Below are positions 10,217 through 21,059 of a stretch of 64,000 nt of DNA, in pieces. Numbering within the stretch: position 1 is the stretch's first letter; every line of letters starts with the position of its first letter. The stretch is from Thereva unica. Taxonomy: Eukaryota; Arthropoda; Insecta; Diptera; Therevidae. Below the pieces are notes generated by a model. That model did not search any database, was not told the origin of the DNA, and was given only the letters and a program-made list of their open reading frames with translations. Location: contig OX465282.1 in assembly GCA_949987705.1 (NCBI GenBank), positions 61,501,922 to 61,565,921 on the forward strand, read 5' to 3'. The position numbers were made by a program, and so were the translations under genes.

Positions 10217-11094
10217 CAGGGTGTGGAAAAGGTCTGGGAACGGTTCGATATTTCCTGAAGGGTAGGTTTTCGTGAAAAAAGTTTGTAGCAAAAGTAGCTC
10301 AGGTTGGAGGGTAGAATCGTTTGCACACGAAACTCACCCCCACCCACTCACCCCCTCGCAGGGGGTGGGGGTAAGTCTGAAATTTCAAATGGCAACCCCT
10401 ATTTTTTCTCACGGATTGTGATTCTCCGAAGAAAAATATGAAACTTTTGTCTTAAAATTTTTTTTATCCGAAGCTTCCCTGCACCCCCAAAACGAATTTT
10501 TAGGGGTGGGGAATAGTCCGTCAATTGTTCGATATTTCCTGAAGGGTAGGTTTTCGTGAAAAAAGTTTGTAGAAAAAGTTGCTCAGCTTGGAGGGTAGAA
10601 TCATTTGCACATGAAAGTCACCCCCACCCACTCACCCCCCGCAAATTTTAAATAGCAACCCCCTTACTCTAAAATTTTAAATAGCAACCCCCATTTTTTT
10701 TCACGGATTATGATTCTCCGAAGAAAAATATGAAACTTTTGTCTTAAAACTTTTTCACGAAAACCTACCCTTCAGGAAATATCGAACAATTGCCGGACTA
10801 TTCCCCACCCCTAAAAATTCGTTTTGGGGGTGCAGGGAAGCTTCAGATAAAAAAAATTTTAAGACAAAAGTTTCATATTTTTCTTCGGAGAATCACAATC
10901 CGTGATAAAAAATAGGGGTTGCCATTTGAAATTTCAGACTTACCCCCACCCCCTGCGAGGGGGTGAGTGGGTGGGGGTGAGTTTCGTGTGCAAACGATTC
11001 TACCCTCCAACCTGAGCAACTTTTGCTACAAACTTTTTTCACGAAAACCTACCCTTCAGGAAATATCGAACCGTTCCCAGACCTTTTCCACACC

Positions 11095-11097
<3 letters not shown>
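10217..11097. mobile_element. Foldback-type MITE with CAGGGTGTGG termini
   Basis: The 881 bp segment starts CAGGGTGTGG and ends CCACACCCTG, and both flanks are TATATA, consistent with a TA target duplication. Almost the whole element is one imperfect palindrome: 10217 to about 10600 pairs with about 10745 to 11097. Inside each arm a block of about 45 bp (GATATTTCCTGAAGGGTAGG and neighbours) is present twice, so the arms grew by duplication. No coding capacity; a short ORF at its right end is a chance frame. It would need a transposase from elsewhere. Confidence 0.85.
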
Positions 11098-11150
<53 letters not shown>

Positions 11151-11178
11151 TTACTAATATTATAAATGCGAAAGTAAC

Positions 11179-11234
<56 letters not shown>
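11179..11234 (+). repeat. (GTCT)n microsatellite
   Basis: About 14 uninterrupted GTCT units next to the 33-base core. Confidence 0.97.
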
Positions 11235-11235
<1 letters not shown>

Positions 11236-11431
11236 TACGCTTTCACGCCTAAACCACTAAACCGATTTTGATGAAATTTGCAACAGACATAGTTTAGACC
11301 TTGGAGACGGACATAGGCTACTTTTTATGGAGAACAAAAGGGTTGAAGGGGGTGAAATGGGGTTCAATAAGTTGCAAGGGGATTTTTTTCTATTGTATAA
11401 AAAGTAACTGACTGACAGACAACGCACAACT

Positions 11432-14400
11432 TAAACCGCTAGAGCTAAAGGGCTGAAATTTTGACTGTGCATCCCTATAATGGCGTGGACATCCGCTAAA
11501 AAGCGATTTTTCGAAATTCATCCCCTAAGGGGGTGAAATGGGGTTTATCCAAACCGCTGGAGCTATAGGGCTGAAATTTGGACAGTGCATCCCTATAATG
11601 ACGTTTACATCCACTAAAAAACGATTTTTTGAAATTCATCCCCTAAGGGGGTGAAATGGGGTTTATCCAAACCGTTGGAGCTATAGGGCTGAAATTTTGA
11701 CAGTGCATCCCTATAATGGCGTGGACATCCACTAAGAAGCGATTTTTCGAAATTCATCCCCTAAGGGGGTGAAATGGGGTTTATCCAAACCGTTGGAGCT
11801 ATAGGGCTGAAATTTTGACAGTGCATCCCTATAATGGCGTGGACATCCACTAAGAAGCGATTTTTCGAAATTCATCCCCTAAGGGGGTGAAATGGGGTTT
11901 ATCCAAACCGTTGGAGCTATAGGGCTGAAATTTTGACAGGGCATCCCTATAATGGCGTGGACATCCACTAAGAAGCGATTTTTCGAAATTCATCCCCTAA
12001 GCGGGTTTACCCAAACCGTTGGAGCTATAGGGCTGAAATTTTGACAGTGCATCCGTATAATGGCGTGGACATCCACTAAGAAGCGATTTTTCGAAATTCA
12101 TCCCCTAAGAGGGTGAAATGGGGTTTATCCAAACCGTTGGAGCTATAGGGCTGAAATTTTGACAGTGCATCCCTATAATAGCGTGGACATCCACTAAGAA
12201 GCGATTTTTCGAAATTCATCCCCTAAGGGGGTGAAATGGGGTTTATCCAAACCGTTGGAGCTATAGGGCTGAAATTTTGACAGTGCATCCCTATAATGGC
12301 GTGGACATCCGCTAAAAAGCGATTTTTCGAAATTCATCCCCTAAGGGGGTGAAATGGGGTTTATCCAAACCGTTGGAGCTATAGGGCTGAAATTTTGACA
12401 GTGCATCCCTATAATGGCGTGGACATCCACTAAGAAGCGATTTTTCGAAATTCATCCCCTAAGGGGGTGAAATGGGGTTTATCCAAACCGTTGGAGCTAT
12501 AGGGCTGAAATTTTGACAGTGCATCCCTATAATGGCGTGGACATCCACTAAGAAGCGATTTTTCGAAATTCATCCCCTAAGGGGGTGAAATGGGGTTTAT
12601 CCAAACCGTTGGAGCTATAGGGCTGAAATTTTGACAGTGCATCCCTATAATGGCGTGGACATCCACTAAGAAGCGATTTTTCGAAATTCATCCCCTAAGG
12701 GGGTGAAATGGGGTTTACCCAAACCGCTGGAGCTATAGGGCTGAAATTTTGACAGTGCATCCCTATAATGACGTTTACATCCACTAAAAAGCGATTTTTC
12801 GAAATTCATCCCCTAAGGGGGTGAAATGGGGTTTATCCAAACCGTTGGAGCTATAGGGCTGAAATTTTGACAGTGCATCCCTATAATGGCGTGGACATCC
12901 ACTAAGAAGCGATTTTTCGAAATTCATCCCCTAAGGGGGTGAAATGGGGTTTACCCAAACCGCTGGAGCTATAGGGCTGAAATTTTGACAGTGCATCCTT
13001 ATAATGACGTTTACATCCACTAAAAAGCGATTTTTCGAAATTCATCCCCTAAGGGGGTGAAATGGGGTTTATCCAAACCGTTGGAGCTATAGGGCTGAAA
13101 TTTTGACAGTGCATCCCTATAATGGCGTGGACATCCACTAAGAAGCGATTTTTCGAAATTCATCCCCTAAGGGGGTGAAATGGGGTTTATCCAAACCGTT
13201 GGAGCTATAGGGCTGAAATTTTGACAGGGCATCCCTATAATGGCGTGGACATCCACTAAGAAGCGATTTTTCGAAATTCATCCCCTAAGCGGGTTTACCC
13301 AAACCGCTGGAGCTATAGGGCTGAAAGTTTGACAGTGCATCCCTATAATGACGTTTACATCCACTAAAAAGCGATTTTTCGAAATTCATTCCCTAAGGGG
13401 GTGAAATGGGGTTTATCAAACCGTTGGAGCTATAGGGCTGAAATTTTGACAGTGCATCTCTATAATGGCGTGGACATCCACTATAAAGCAATTTTTCGAA
13501 ATTCATCCCTTAAGGGGGTGAAATAGGGTTTATCCAAACCGCTGGAGCTATAGAATTGAAATTTTAACAGTGCATCCCTATAATGACGTGGACATCCACT
13601 AAAGAGCGATTTTTCGAAATTCATCCCCTAAGGGTGTGAAATGGGGTTTATACAAACCTCTAAAGCTATACGGCTGAAATTTTGACAGTGCATCCCTATA
13701 ATGACGTTTACATCCACTAAAGAGCGATTTTTCGAAATTCATCCCCTAAGGGTGTGAAATGGGGTTTTTACAAACCGCTAAAGCTATAGGGCTGAAATTT
13801 GGACAGTGCATCTCTATAATGGAGTGGACATCCACTATAAAGCGATTTTTCGAAATTCATCCCCTAAGGGGGTGAAATGGGGTTTATCCAAACCGCTGGA
13901 GCTATAGGGCTGAAATTTTGACAGTGCATCCCCTTAATGACGTGGACATCCACTAAGAAGCGATTTTTCGAAATTTATCCCCTAATGGGGTGAAATGGGA
14001 TTAACCCACACCGCTGAAGCTGGAGGGCTCTAATTTTGACCGTGCATCACTACAATGACGTGGGCATCCACTTAGGGACGATTGAAATTTATCCCCTAAG
14101 GGGGTTAAATGGGGTTAAGCCAAACCGCTGGAGCTAAACGGCTGAAATTTTGACAGTGCATCGTGGACATTTACTAAGAAGCGATTTTTCGAAATTCATC
14201 CCCTAAAGGGGTAAAATTTGGTTTACCAAACTACTGGAACTACAGGGTTGAAATTTGGACAGTGCATCCCTATAATGACATGGACATCCACTAAGAGGCG
14301 AGTATTCGAAATTCATCCCCTAAGGGGATGAAATGGGGTTAACCCAAACCTCTGAAGCTGAAGGGCTGAAATTTTGACAGTGCATCCCTATAATCACGTA
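11432..14400 (+). repeat. 118 bp tandem array, about 25 copies
   Basis: The phrase AAACCGTTGGAGCTATAGGG recurs at 11551 (as CTGG), 11669, 11787 and onwards every 118 bp. Central units are almost identical; those after about 13400 diverge progressively. Two variant types occur (GGCGTGGACATCCACTAAG and GACGTTTACATCCACTAAA). A rare shortened unit (CCTAAGCGGGTTTACCC) preceded by GACAGGGCATCC occurs at about 11998 and again at about 13288, showing duplication of a multi-unit block. No ORF of interest. Confidence 0.95.
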
Positions 14401-14749
14401 GAAATGAGTGACTCGAAATTCATTTAATTTAATATTCATTTGTGATTGCTTCATAATTTCTTACATCCACGTAAATAGGCGAACAAACTTAGCGAACGTT
14501 CGTCAAACCCTAAAATGTCACTTTTCTTGATGACATATACATGCCAATCTACTTTAAAACTTGCAGATTTGTTGAGGAGAGGTGATATTCGCAGTAATTT
14601 GTTTACCATATTTATTAAAAAAATGCACTATAATAAACCCTTTTTAGGGATAATAACAGCTGACTTTTTTGTTGGTTTTTTTTAAGGAAAACATTGCACA
14701 TAATAAACAGTTTTTAAAGGCGTTGCAAGGCACGCGGGTTTTATGCTAG

Positions 14750-14780
<31 letters not shown>

Positions 14781-14836
14781 AGGTAATAAATGTATCAAGC
14801 TTAAATACGCTGTTTTAATACTTGAAGGTCCCTACA
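14750..14836 (+). repeat. (TA)n and probable remainder of the Mag-like 3' LTR
   Basis: After the CTAG end, (TA)n runs to about 14774, then TGGATTAGGTAATAAATGT leads to CCCTACA at 14836. AATAAA plus a CA end suit the distal part of a short LTR whose first part is at 10124-10216. Without nested elements the LTR would be about 160 bp. Confidence 0.45.
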
Positions 14837-15408
14837 TAATATTTATGTTGATATGTATATAAATAAAATATTAGCAATTACCGATCAGTTTAAAGTTGAC
14901 CAAACAGACAACCCATCGCGTTGGTCCTCGCTCACTTGAACTCTTTCCACACAAATGAAATCATTGATTACAAAATCAGTGAAAGTAATCATTGTCGTTC
15001 AACTCTTTTCACACAAACGAAATCATTAAATACGTGATAAACCAATATTTTTTTTTTAAAAAAATTGGAAAGCTTGGACAATTTCCTATGAATAATGTAA
15101 TACAACTTATACGCTACGGCCTCCAGTTTTGAAGTTATAAGCATTTTTAATGTTTAAATTGGCTGTATTTCGTCCTTCTTTAGTACTTTTCCATCTGAGC
15201 TTTATCAAAAAGTACCAAATAAGCACCAAATTAGGCAAATTTTAACATTAAAATTGCTTACCACTTCAAAAGTAAAGGCCCTAGCGTAAAATTTATTATA
15301 CATTATTCATAGGAATTAAAAAAAAACTGCTGGTACCTTGCATTTCGTCCCAGCAGTACAGTTTACTATAGTAATTTTTACAACCACTTTTGTAATTTTT
15401 ACAAGAAT
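14837..15408. other. Spacer with an imperfect inverted repeat
   Basis: No gene. 15083-15316 is an imperfect inverted repeat: TTCCTATGAATAATGTA at the left pairs with the complement TACATTATTCATAGGAA at 15299-15315, and GCATTTTTAATGTT pairs with AACATTAAAATTGC. It may be a decayed palindromic MITE. Confidence 0.55.
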
Positions 15409-17096
15409 TTGTTTTCAGTGTATTTATTTTATTTTTGCAAAATTTTAATATTGAATTACAACGTTTTTCATGCTATTTATTTAGTATACATTCTTTTTTT
15501 AGATACTCTGCCGTTTACCAAGAGACTTTCTCGAAAACGAAAAATTCATCTACACGCACATAAAAAATACATCGCTAAACGAAAGTTGAACGTGGTCAAT
15601 AGAGAACGACGAAAAGTGGCAAAATTATACCGCCAAAAGTTTTTGAGGAGCAAACCCTTTGTAAGTGCAAGACTTACTGTTCAATGAAAATTGACGGAGT
15701 CCGGCAAAAATAACTGTTCGAAAGTTATTACAATTCATCGAACAAAACTCAAAAAACACTTTTGATACGAGCATCAATCAAGAAACAACCTGTTGCCGGA
15801 AGAAGAGATCAACTACTGCCACTGATTCCTAAAAAAAGGGAATTTACTTTTAAATATTATCTGACCGATGGCAACGGCGTTGAACATGAAGTTTGTCGGG
15901 AATTTCTACTTGGTTGTTACAAAATCACGCCATCTTCTTTAAACCGAGCAGTTAATTCGGCAGCAACAAATCCTAGTGCCCTGGAAACTCGTGGAAAAGC
16001 CTCGTCTGCCAATCGAACTAGCGATACAGATAGAAATGCAGTCAGAACGTTTTCCGAAATATCAGTCGCATTATGGCAGGTCTGATTCGGCGAAGAAAGA
16101 CTTGAATTCAAATTTGAATTTGTCCACAATGTACAGAATATACAAAGATGAATGCGAACGTAACAATTTCAACGCAGTGTCTGATTCGATTTTCCGAGAA
16201 ATATTCAATTACGACTTCAATTTGAGCTTCAAGCAAAAACACACCGATACCTGTAAAACTTGCGATTACATCAAAGTTAAATTGGACGACAAGGATCTGG
16301 CAAAAGAAGAAAGAAGTAATGTACAAGATATGGAGAAAGCACAACGTGAACTTAGACAACGAATATCTGAAGAATTCAAACTCGATGTGGAAAATGCAAC
16401 GTCTGATACCTTGGTATTAACTTTCGATCTGCACCATCTTTGACAACGAGCCTTCCCTTCTACAAACGACAGCTGGCCAATCTTTGCATTGTTGACGAAA
16501 TTGCAAGAAAATGTAAGTTCTGTTACACTTGCCTAAAATTTTTGAGAAATTTCCAAGTTTAAAGTTTTTTTTTTTTTTCAAAAATTTTCATCATCAATTT
16601 GAAGTTAAAAATTGCAAAAATCCCATCAATAAAAATAAGAAATTGCGTAAAATTCAAAAATTAATAAAAAAAATTCTAGATTTCCAAAAATTATAAAAAA
16701 CCAAGATGTTCAAATTGCAATTTAGTTACATAATTTTGAATTATTTTTGAATAAATTTGATGTTCACAAAGAAAAAATCAATTGGCTCAAAATGAGACGC
16801 ATAAAACTCGTTCGAAAAGAAACTTTTCGCATTTACGTTTCTTACGATGATGGGACAATGCGAGAGGTACATATATGTACATTGGAAAAAAGAAGGTGAC
16901 TGATCAGGACTTCAAAGAATTGGATTTGTCACACTTGTTCCCAAACGGGCGGACCATCACTAAGCAGAAGTATGACGACCTAATGACGTTAACTCAATTC
17001 CATCCTTCAAGGTACAAAACATTTTACCAAACACTACGAACAAATACCTCTCAAAAAGAGTACGACTTAGCCAGTGGCTATAGCGACGAGAACTGA
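15409..17096 (+). pseudogene. Broken, transposon-associated gene of uncertain family
   Basis: Fragments in order: 15501-15687 with a very basic stretch (RLSRKRKIHLHAHKKYIAKR); 15762-15975 with an open frame containing VCREFLLGCYKI; then after a frame change 15976-16443 with FPKYQSHYGR, a STMYRIYKDECE segment and KHTDTCKTCDYIKVKL (a CxxC pair); and 16791-17096 with PNGRTITKQKYDDL and HPSRYKTFYQTL. The order of motifs resembles a family of large uncharacterised, repeat-associated proteins found in many arthropod and cnidarian genomes. The stretch between the TFDLHHL end at 16443 and 16791 is non-coding, so the expected central domain is absent. Frame changes, stops and the missing centre mark it as dead. 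No function is claimed. Confidence 0.55.
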
Positions 17097-17202
17097 AGTA
17101 ATGCGAAAATCAATACATAAGCATTACTTCTAAATTAATCATTAAATGTTAAAAGAATAAAAAATGGTACGAATCATGGTGTTTTGTTTTTATTCATGCG
17201 GT

Positions 17203-20200
17203 ACATTGATTATATACTAAGTAGATATGGACAAACGCGAGTCAAATTAACTTTAGGTTACGGCACCACGAGCTGGGGGCGCTAATATCGCAGGGTTTTA
17301 TGCTCCGCTATATATGGTTAGTTTCCGAAATAAACTTTTTCTGGTTTATGTGAAAGCCCTTCGCGCATTTGAAAACAAAATCAGAAGCTACGGCTTTGGG
17401 TTTAGTGGCTGCGAATCTAAAAACAGATTCCTATGCGCTTTTTCCTATTGTTTTGTTAGGGAAGGGCAAAGAGGATGAAAAAATGGAGATGATTTCGTAG
17501 CTGATGGGTGAAATTTTACAATGAGGGAATGAAATGAATGGGCGAGATAATTTTAATGGGAAATTTGGCATCAAGGGTTTTTTATTATGTTGAAAAAATT
17601 GAAATGGGTTTTCAGGGATTATTCCATTTTTTTAAATGAGTTTTGAATGACAAATAGAATTCGTAGAAATTAGTAATTTTTACGGATAATTGTACTACTA
17701 TTGAGATATATAAATAATTTCTGGCATGGTGAACCTTTTATACGTAGATGTCAATGAACCTTGCGTTTGATCTGTGAGGTGTTATATGGTTTCAACAACA
17801 CCGGCTGTTTGTTCTATTTATTAACGAAGGGGAGGTATATGTAGTGGGCCTGCAATAGGCCGAGTTTGCTGTCTTGGGAAAAAAGGTGCATGTAGGTAAA
17901 AGCGGTAAAAATTAGCGAGGGCTGCAAATACTACCGTGGCTTGAAGGGTCTCTAGAGGAGCAAAAGGGTGCTATCGCCAATGCACCTTCTTCGCTTTGCA
18001 CCTTCTCCAGCCAAGGCAAGCTAGTTTTTGGGGCACCTGCAATACAGGTTCGCGCCACGCAACCGTCAAAAACAATTAAATATATAGTATTTTATTACAA
18101 CAAAAACTAGGGATTTATAACGAGTTAAAATAAATTGAGAGGACTATTAAACAAATTATTGTAATTACAACCAGACGCATTTTGATAAAGACTAATCCGA
18201 GGCTGAAGCTCTGTTAATTTATTTTTTCCAAAGATGAAAGAATAATAATATTAATAATGTTACAATATTGCTAACTAAATATCTAGGTAGCCGGATGCTC
18301 CCGAAGTATCGAGGTCATTGATGGTGGCTTGTGCCGTAAGGCTTGTGAACTTTTGGTTGGGGTCATGTGTCGTATGGGTTGTGGCCGTGGGAACATAACT
18401 TCTGCCCAGATATACGAGTTATGTTCAATACAATTCCATATAAGGCGGAATGTAGGACTTGTAGATTGTAGAGGGCCGCCTGCTGAAGGAGGAACTTGCA
18501 TCTCTTCAGGAATCTGATAATTGATAAGCATTACATTGATAAGCTTGTTTGGCGATTTGGAATATGTGATTACTCCATCGCAGATCTGGGACCTTATTTT
18601 CTATTGCAATATTGTTATTTTTTTCCGAAACTGCCGAAACCGTATTTTATATTATACAATATTGACATTTATTTTACATGAACATTTAACAATATTGGTA
18701 AATTTTTACTTGCAAGCTGCTTCGTCTTCTAATCGGATTTAACAATATTGTAATACGGAATGCCACTGAAGATTAAATTACGTCTAAAAGTACGAGTCCA
18801 CCAAAGGCATTTTTTCTTGACGTGATAATGACGTAAAAAGATGATGTTCCAAATGTGCATAGCTGCGATATGCACTTTCTTCGTGACGTCATTTTGCCGG
18901 CGAGCAAATGTTTGTTTGCTTTGGTGGATTTGTATATTAAGATGTTAAGAGATGAGTCAGCTATTAGATTCTTTTTGCCACTGAGATAAAGGGAAGGATG
19001 GTACAATTTTTTCGAAGGATGAGAGTTCACACTCTATTAGACAAGGTCTTGCCCGTTCTTGTCTTATATTGACGAAGGCGTACTACCTTAATTTAATGGC
19101 CAGAAATAAAGCTCTCAAACCAGTTCTTTAGTACTGCGATGTGCGTTAATTTTACAGTTTTACAGAAAGCGTCGAATTTTCCACCTGTGCAAAGGAATTT
19201 GCACGCATAACTCTGCGCTCAAGTTTCTGCAAAAATGTATGCAGTTTTAAAAAGAGGCGGCTTTTCTATCCACTCAATCAACTCAATAATTTTTAAAGCT
19301 ACAACTTTCAAGAAAATCACCAGCATTTAATAAAAAATTCACCTTTGAACCAAAAAAATAGTAAAACTGAATGAAAATATTGTAGATATGTATTAAAGAA
19401 CTTGTTAAGAAACTGGCTGATGTGCATTTAGTGTTTAATGGTGGGTCTACACGAAAGAGGGTTTTGCCCGTCTTACTTTGATGTTTGAATTGAATGGCCG
19501 GCGGAATCCTTGTGCGGACAATGTCGACGGAATGTTTTTGCGCACATTTCCAGCGGCTTTCCTTTGTTTCACAGATAAAACTCAATGGGAAATCTTATGA
19601 ATAGCTAGCTGTAAGGCTCACATGCCCAGCTACCTAGTAAGATGAATATTGAATATCACGAAGGCCTTTAAATTAACGGTTAATTTATACATACTAAAAA
19701 AGCTGGTCGTCCCAAGCAAGAGCATGTGAGCCCTCATCATTCTTATACCTACACAATATGTGTACATCTCTCTTCTTGAAGTTTGGCTCTCGTTGCAACC
19801 TGAACATCAAGAATTCCAACTTGTTTGCAACAACTTAGTTTTTGTGTCGACGGACCCGCCACTAATTATAGGTTTTCATGGCAGGCTTCCAGTAGAATAA
19901 TGAATCCAGACTGGTTTGTTCTTAATAATTTAAATTATTTTTATTTCTAATTGGATTATTTTCATTAATTTTTAAAATTTGATACTATCAGAAGTAACCA
20001 AAAGGGTAGTTTTATTGAAGCTACCATAATTAAATGAACGGGTGGTGGAGTGGGATATTCATATACATGTACATATATATAAAATTCTTAGAATTTTAGA
20101 TAATTATTTACTTTATCACCGCACTCCCGCAGTAGGTAGGCTTTGTAAGGGGTTGACCAGAGCATGTTGCTTTTGGAATTAGCCGTTGGTCACCGGTTGG

Positions 20201-21059
20201 TTATTCAGGGTTAAAATTTTGTAAAAGTAATTTTTATAAAAAATAGCAGTTTAATTCTCCCACCAAAAACTCACCGCATTTTTGGAGTATTGCGCGAACT
20301 TTTGCGTCTGATAAAGTAAACAATTACCCTTAATACAAACATTTTAAAAAATCTTTCAAAATCGGAAGTCTTCTTTTTTCATTGACGACTACCACTCTTG
20401 AGAAATATGAAGTAGGGTTTTAAACGAAAGTTTTTTATTGTTTTCTATTATTGCACGCAAATATGTATACATATATTCACATTTTCAAATAATTTGCTCA
20501 ATTTGCTCTAAAAGAAATAATATAATCAATACAAAAAAAACTAGAATTTTGTTAAAAACAAACTTATTTAATTTTTCTCAAAATAAAAACAACACGATGC
20601 TAAATTTCCCATTAAATCTCTCTTCCCATTCATTAATTTCTTCATTCATAAATTTCAGTCACCGGCCAAGAAATCATCGTAGTTTCAGCCCACCCACCCC
20701 CTTCCAAATCAAAACAAAAGGAATGCCCGCACAGGAATCTATTTTTAGATCCGAAACTTTTGTTTTTTCTTCCAACATGCGTCAAGGGCTTTGAAATGCT
20801 TTTTTAAATTCAGGCGCAAACCCGCTTTTTTATGTTTTACTAAAAAATAGCAAAATTAAAAAAATTGTCTATTTTATGATTATTATGCACTAATAAAAAA
20901 TTAATATTATTAAACAAATGTTGTAAACCCATTCCCATTAATTTTAGAGGTTTACAACAGAAATTCGCAGCCCTAAAACTTAATTCAGTGTAACTAGCGC
21001 CATCTAACAAGACAACCTGAAAGATGTTTGTCCATATCTACTTACTCTATAATCAATGT
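17203..21059. mobile_element. 3.86 kb element with long terminal inverted repeats
   Basis: The left end (ACATTGATTATA...AAGTAGATATGGACAAAC at 17203-17236) reappears inverted at 21021-21059. Inside, further blocks match in the same order: AATCTAAAAACAGATTCCTA (near 17415) with the inverted AATCTAAAAATAGATTCCTG (near 20748), and AATGGGAAATTTGGCATC (near 17558) with its inverted form near 20600. Homology therefore covers at least 400 bp per arm with substitutions and indels. The middle, about 17650-20500, holds no convincing gene. GAAGGGGAGG at about 17827, before TGTAGTGGGCC, looks like a polypurine tract and LTR start. It may be a non-autonomous DNA transposon or an inverted duplication; target duplications were not clear. 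Confidence 0.6.
18795..18930. repeat. Short inverted repeat, possible MITE remnant
   Basis: TCCACCAAAGGCA near 18800 is mirrored by TGCTTTGGTGGA near 18918, and AATGACGTAAAA is partly mirrored by GTGACGTCATTTT. No target duplication was recognised. Confidence 0.35.

Larger units (their letters stand above)
11148..14749 (+). mobile_element. Mini-me / Helitron-like non-autonomous element with an internal satellite
   Basis: Order: (TA)n at 11098-11148, a 33-base segment CCTTACTAATATTATAAATG... at 11149-11181, then (GTCT)n at 11179-11234. This is the layout described for dipteran mini-me elements. The segment starts TC after A and ends CTAG at 14746-14749 before T, the Helitron rule (A|TC...CTRR|T), though a clean 3' hairpin was not found. 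Between lies a non-coding body with a 118 bp tandem array. No Rep/helicase gene. Class assignment is inference; the boundaries are seen. Confidence 0.6.

Noticed and set aside
10967..11260. 97-residue frame reading into ISIYIYI and SVCLSVCL repeats
   Set aside because: Produced by MITE arm, (TA)n and (GTCT)n microsatellites.
11432..14400. CRISPR-like regular repeats
   Set aside because: Period 118 bp with no unique spacers; eukaryotic satellite inside a mobile element.
18283..18531. 82-residue minus-strand frame with a Pro-rich segment
   Set aside because: No recognised motif, overlaps a similar plus-strand frame, and lies in an element interior without other coding signs.
19615..19732. Inverted GGCTCACATGC / GCATGTGAGCC, 118 bp apart
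   Set aside because: Only 11 bp match, no flanking duplication; too weak for a MITE call.
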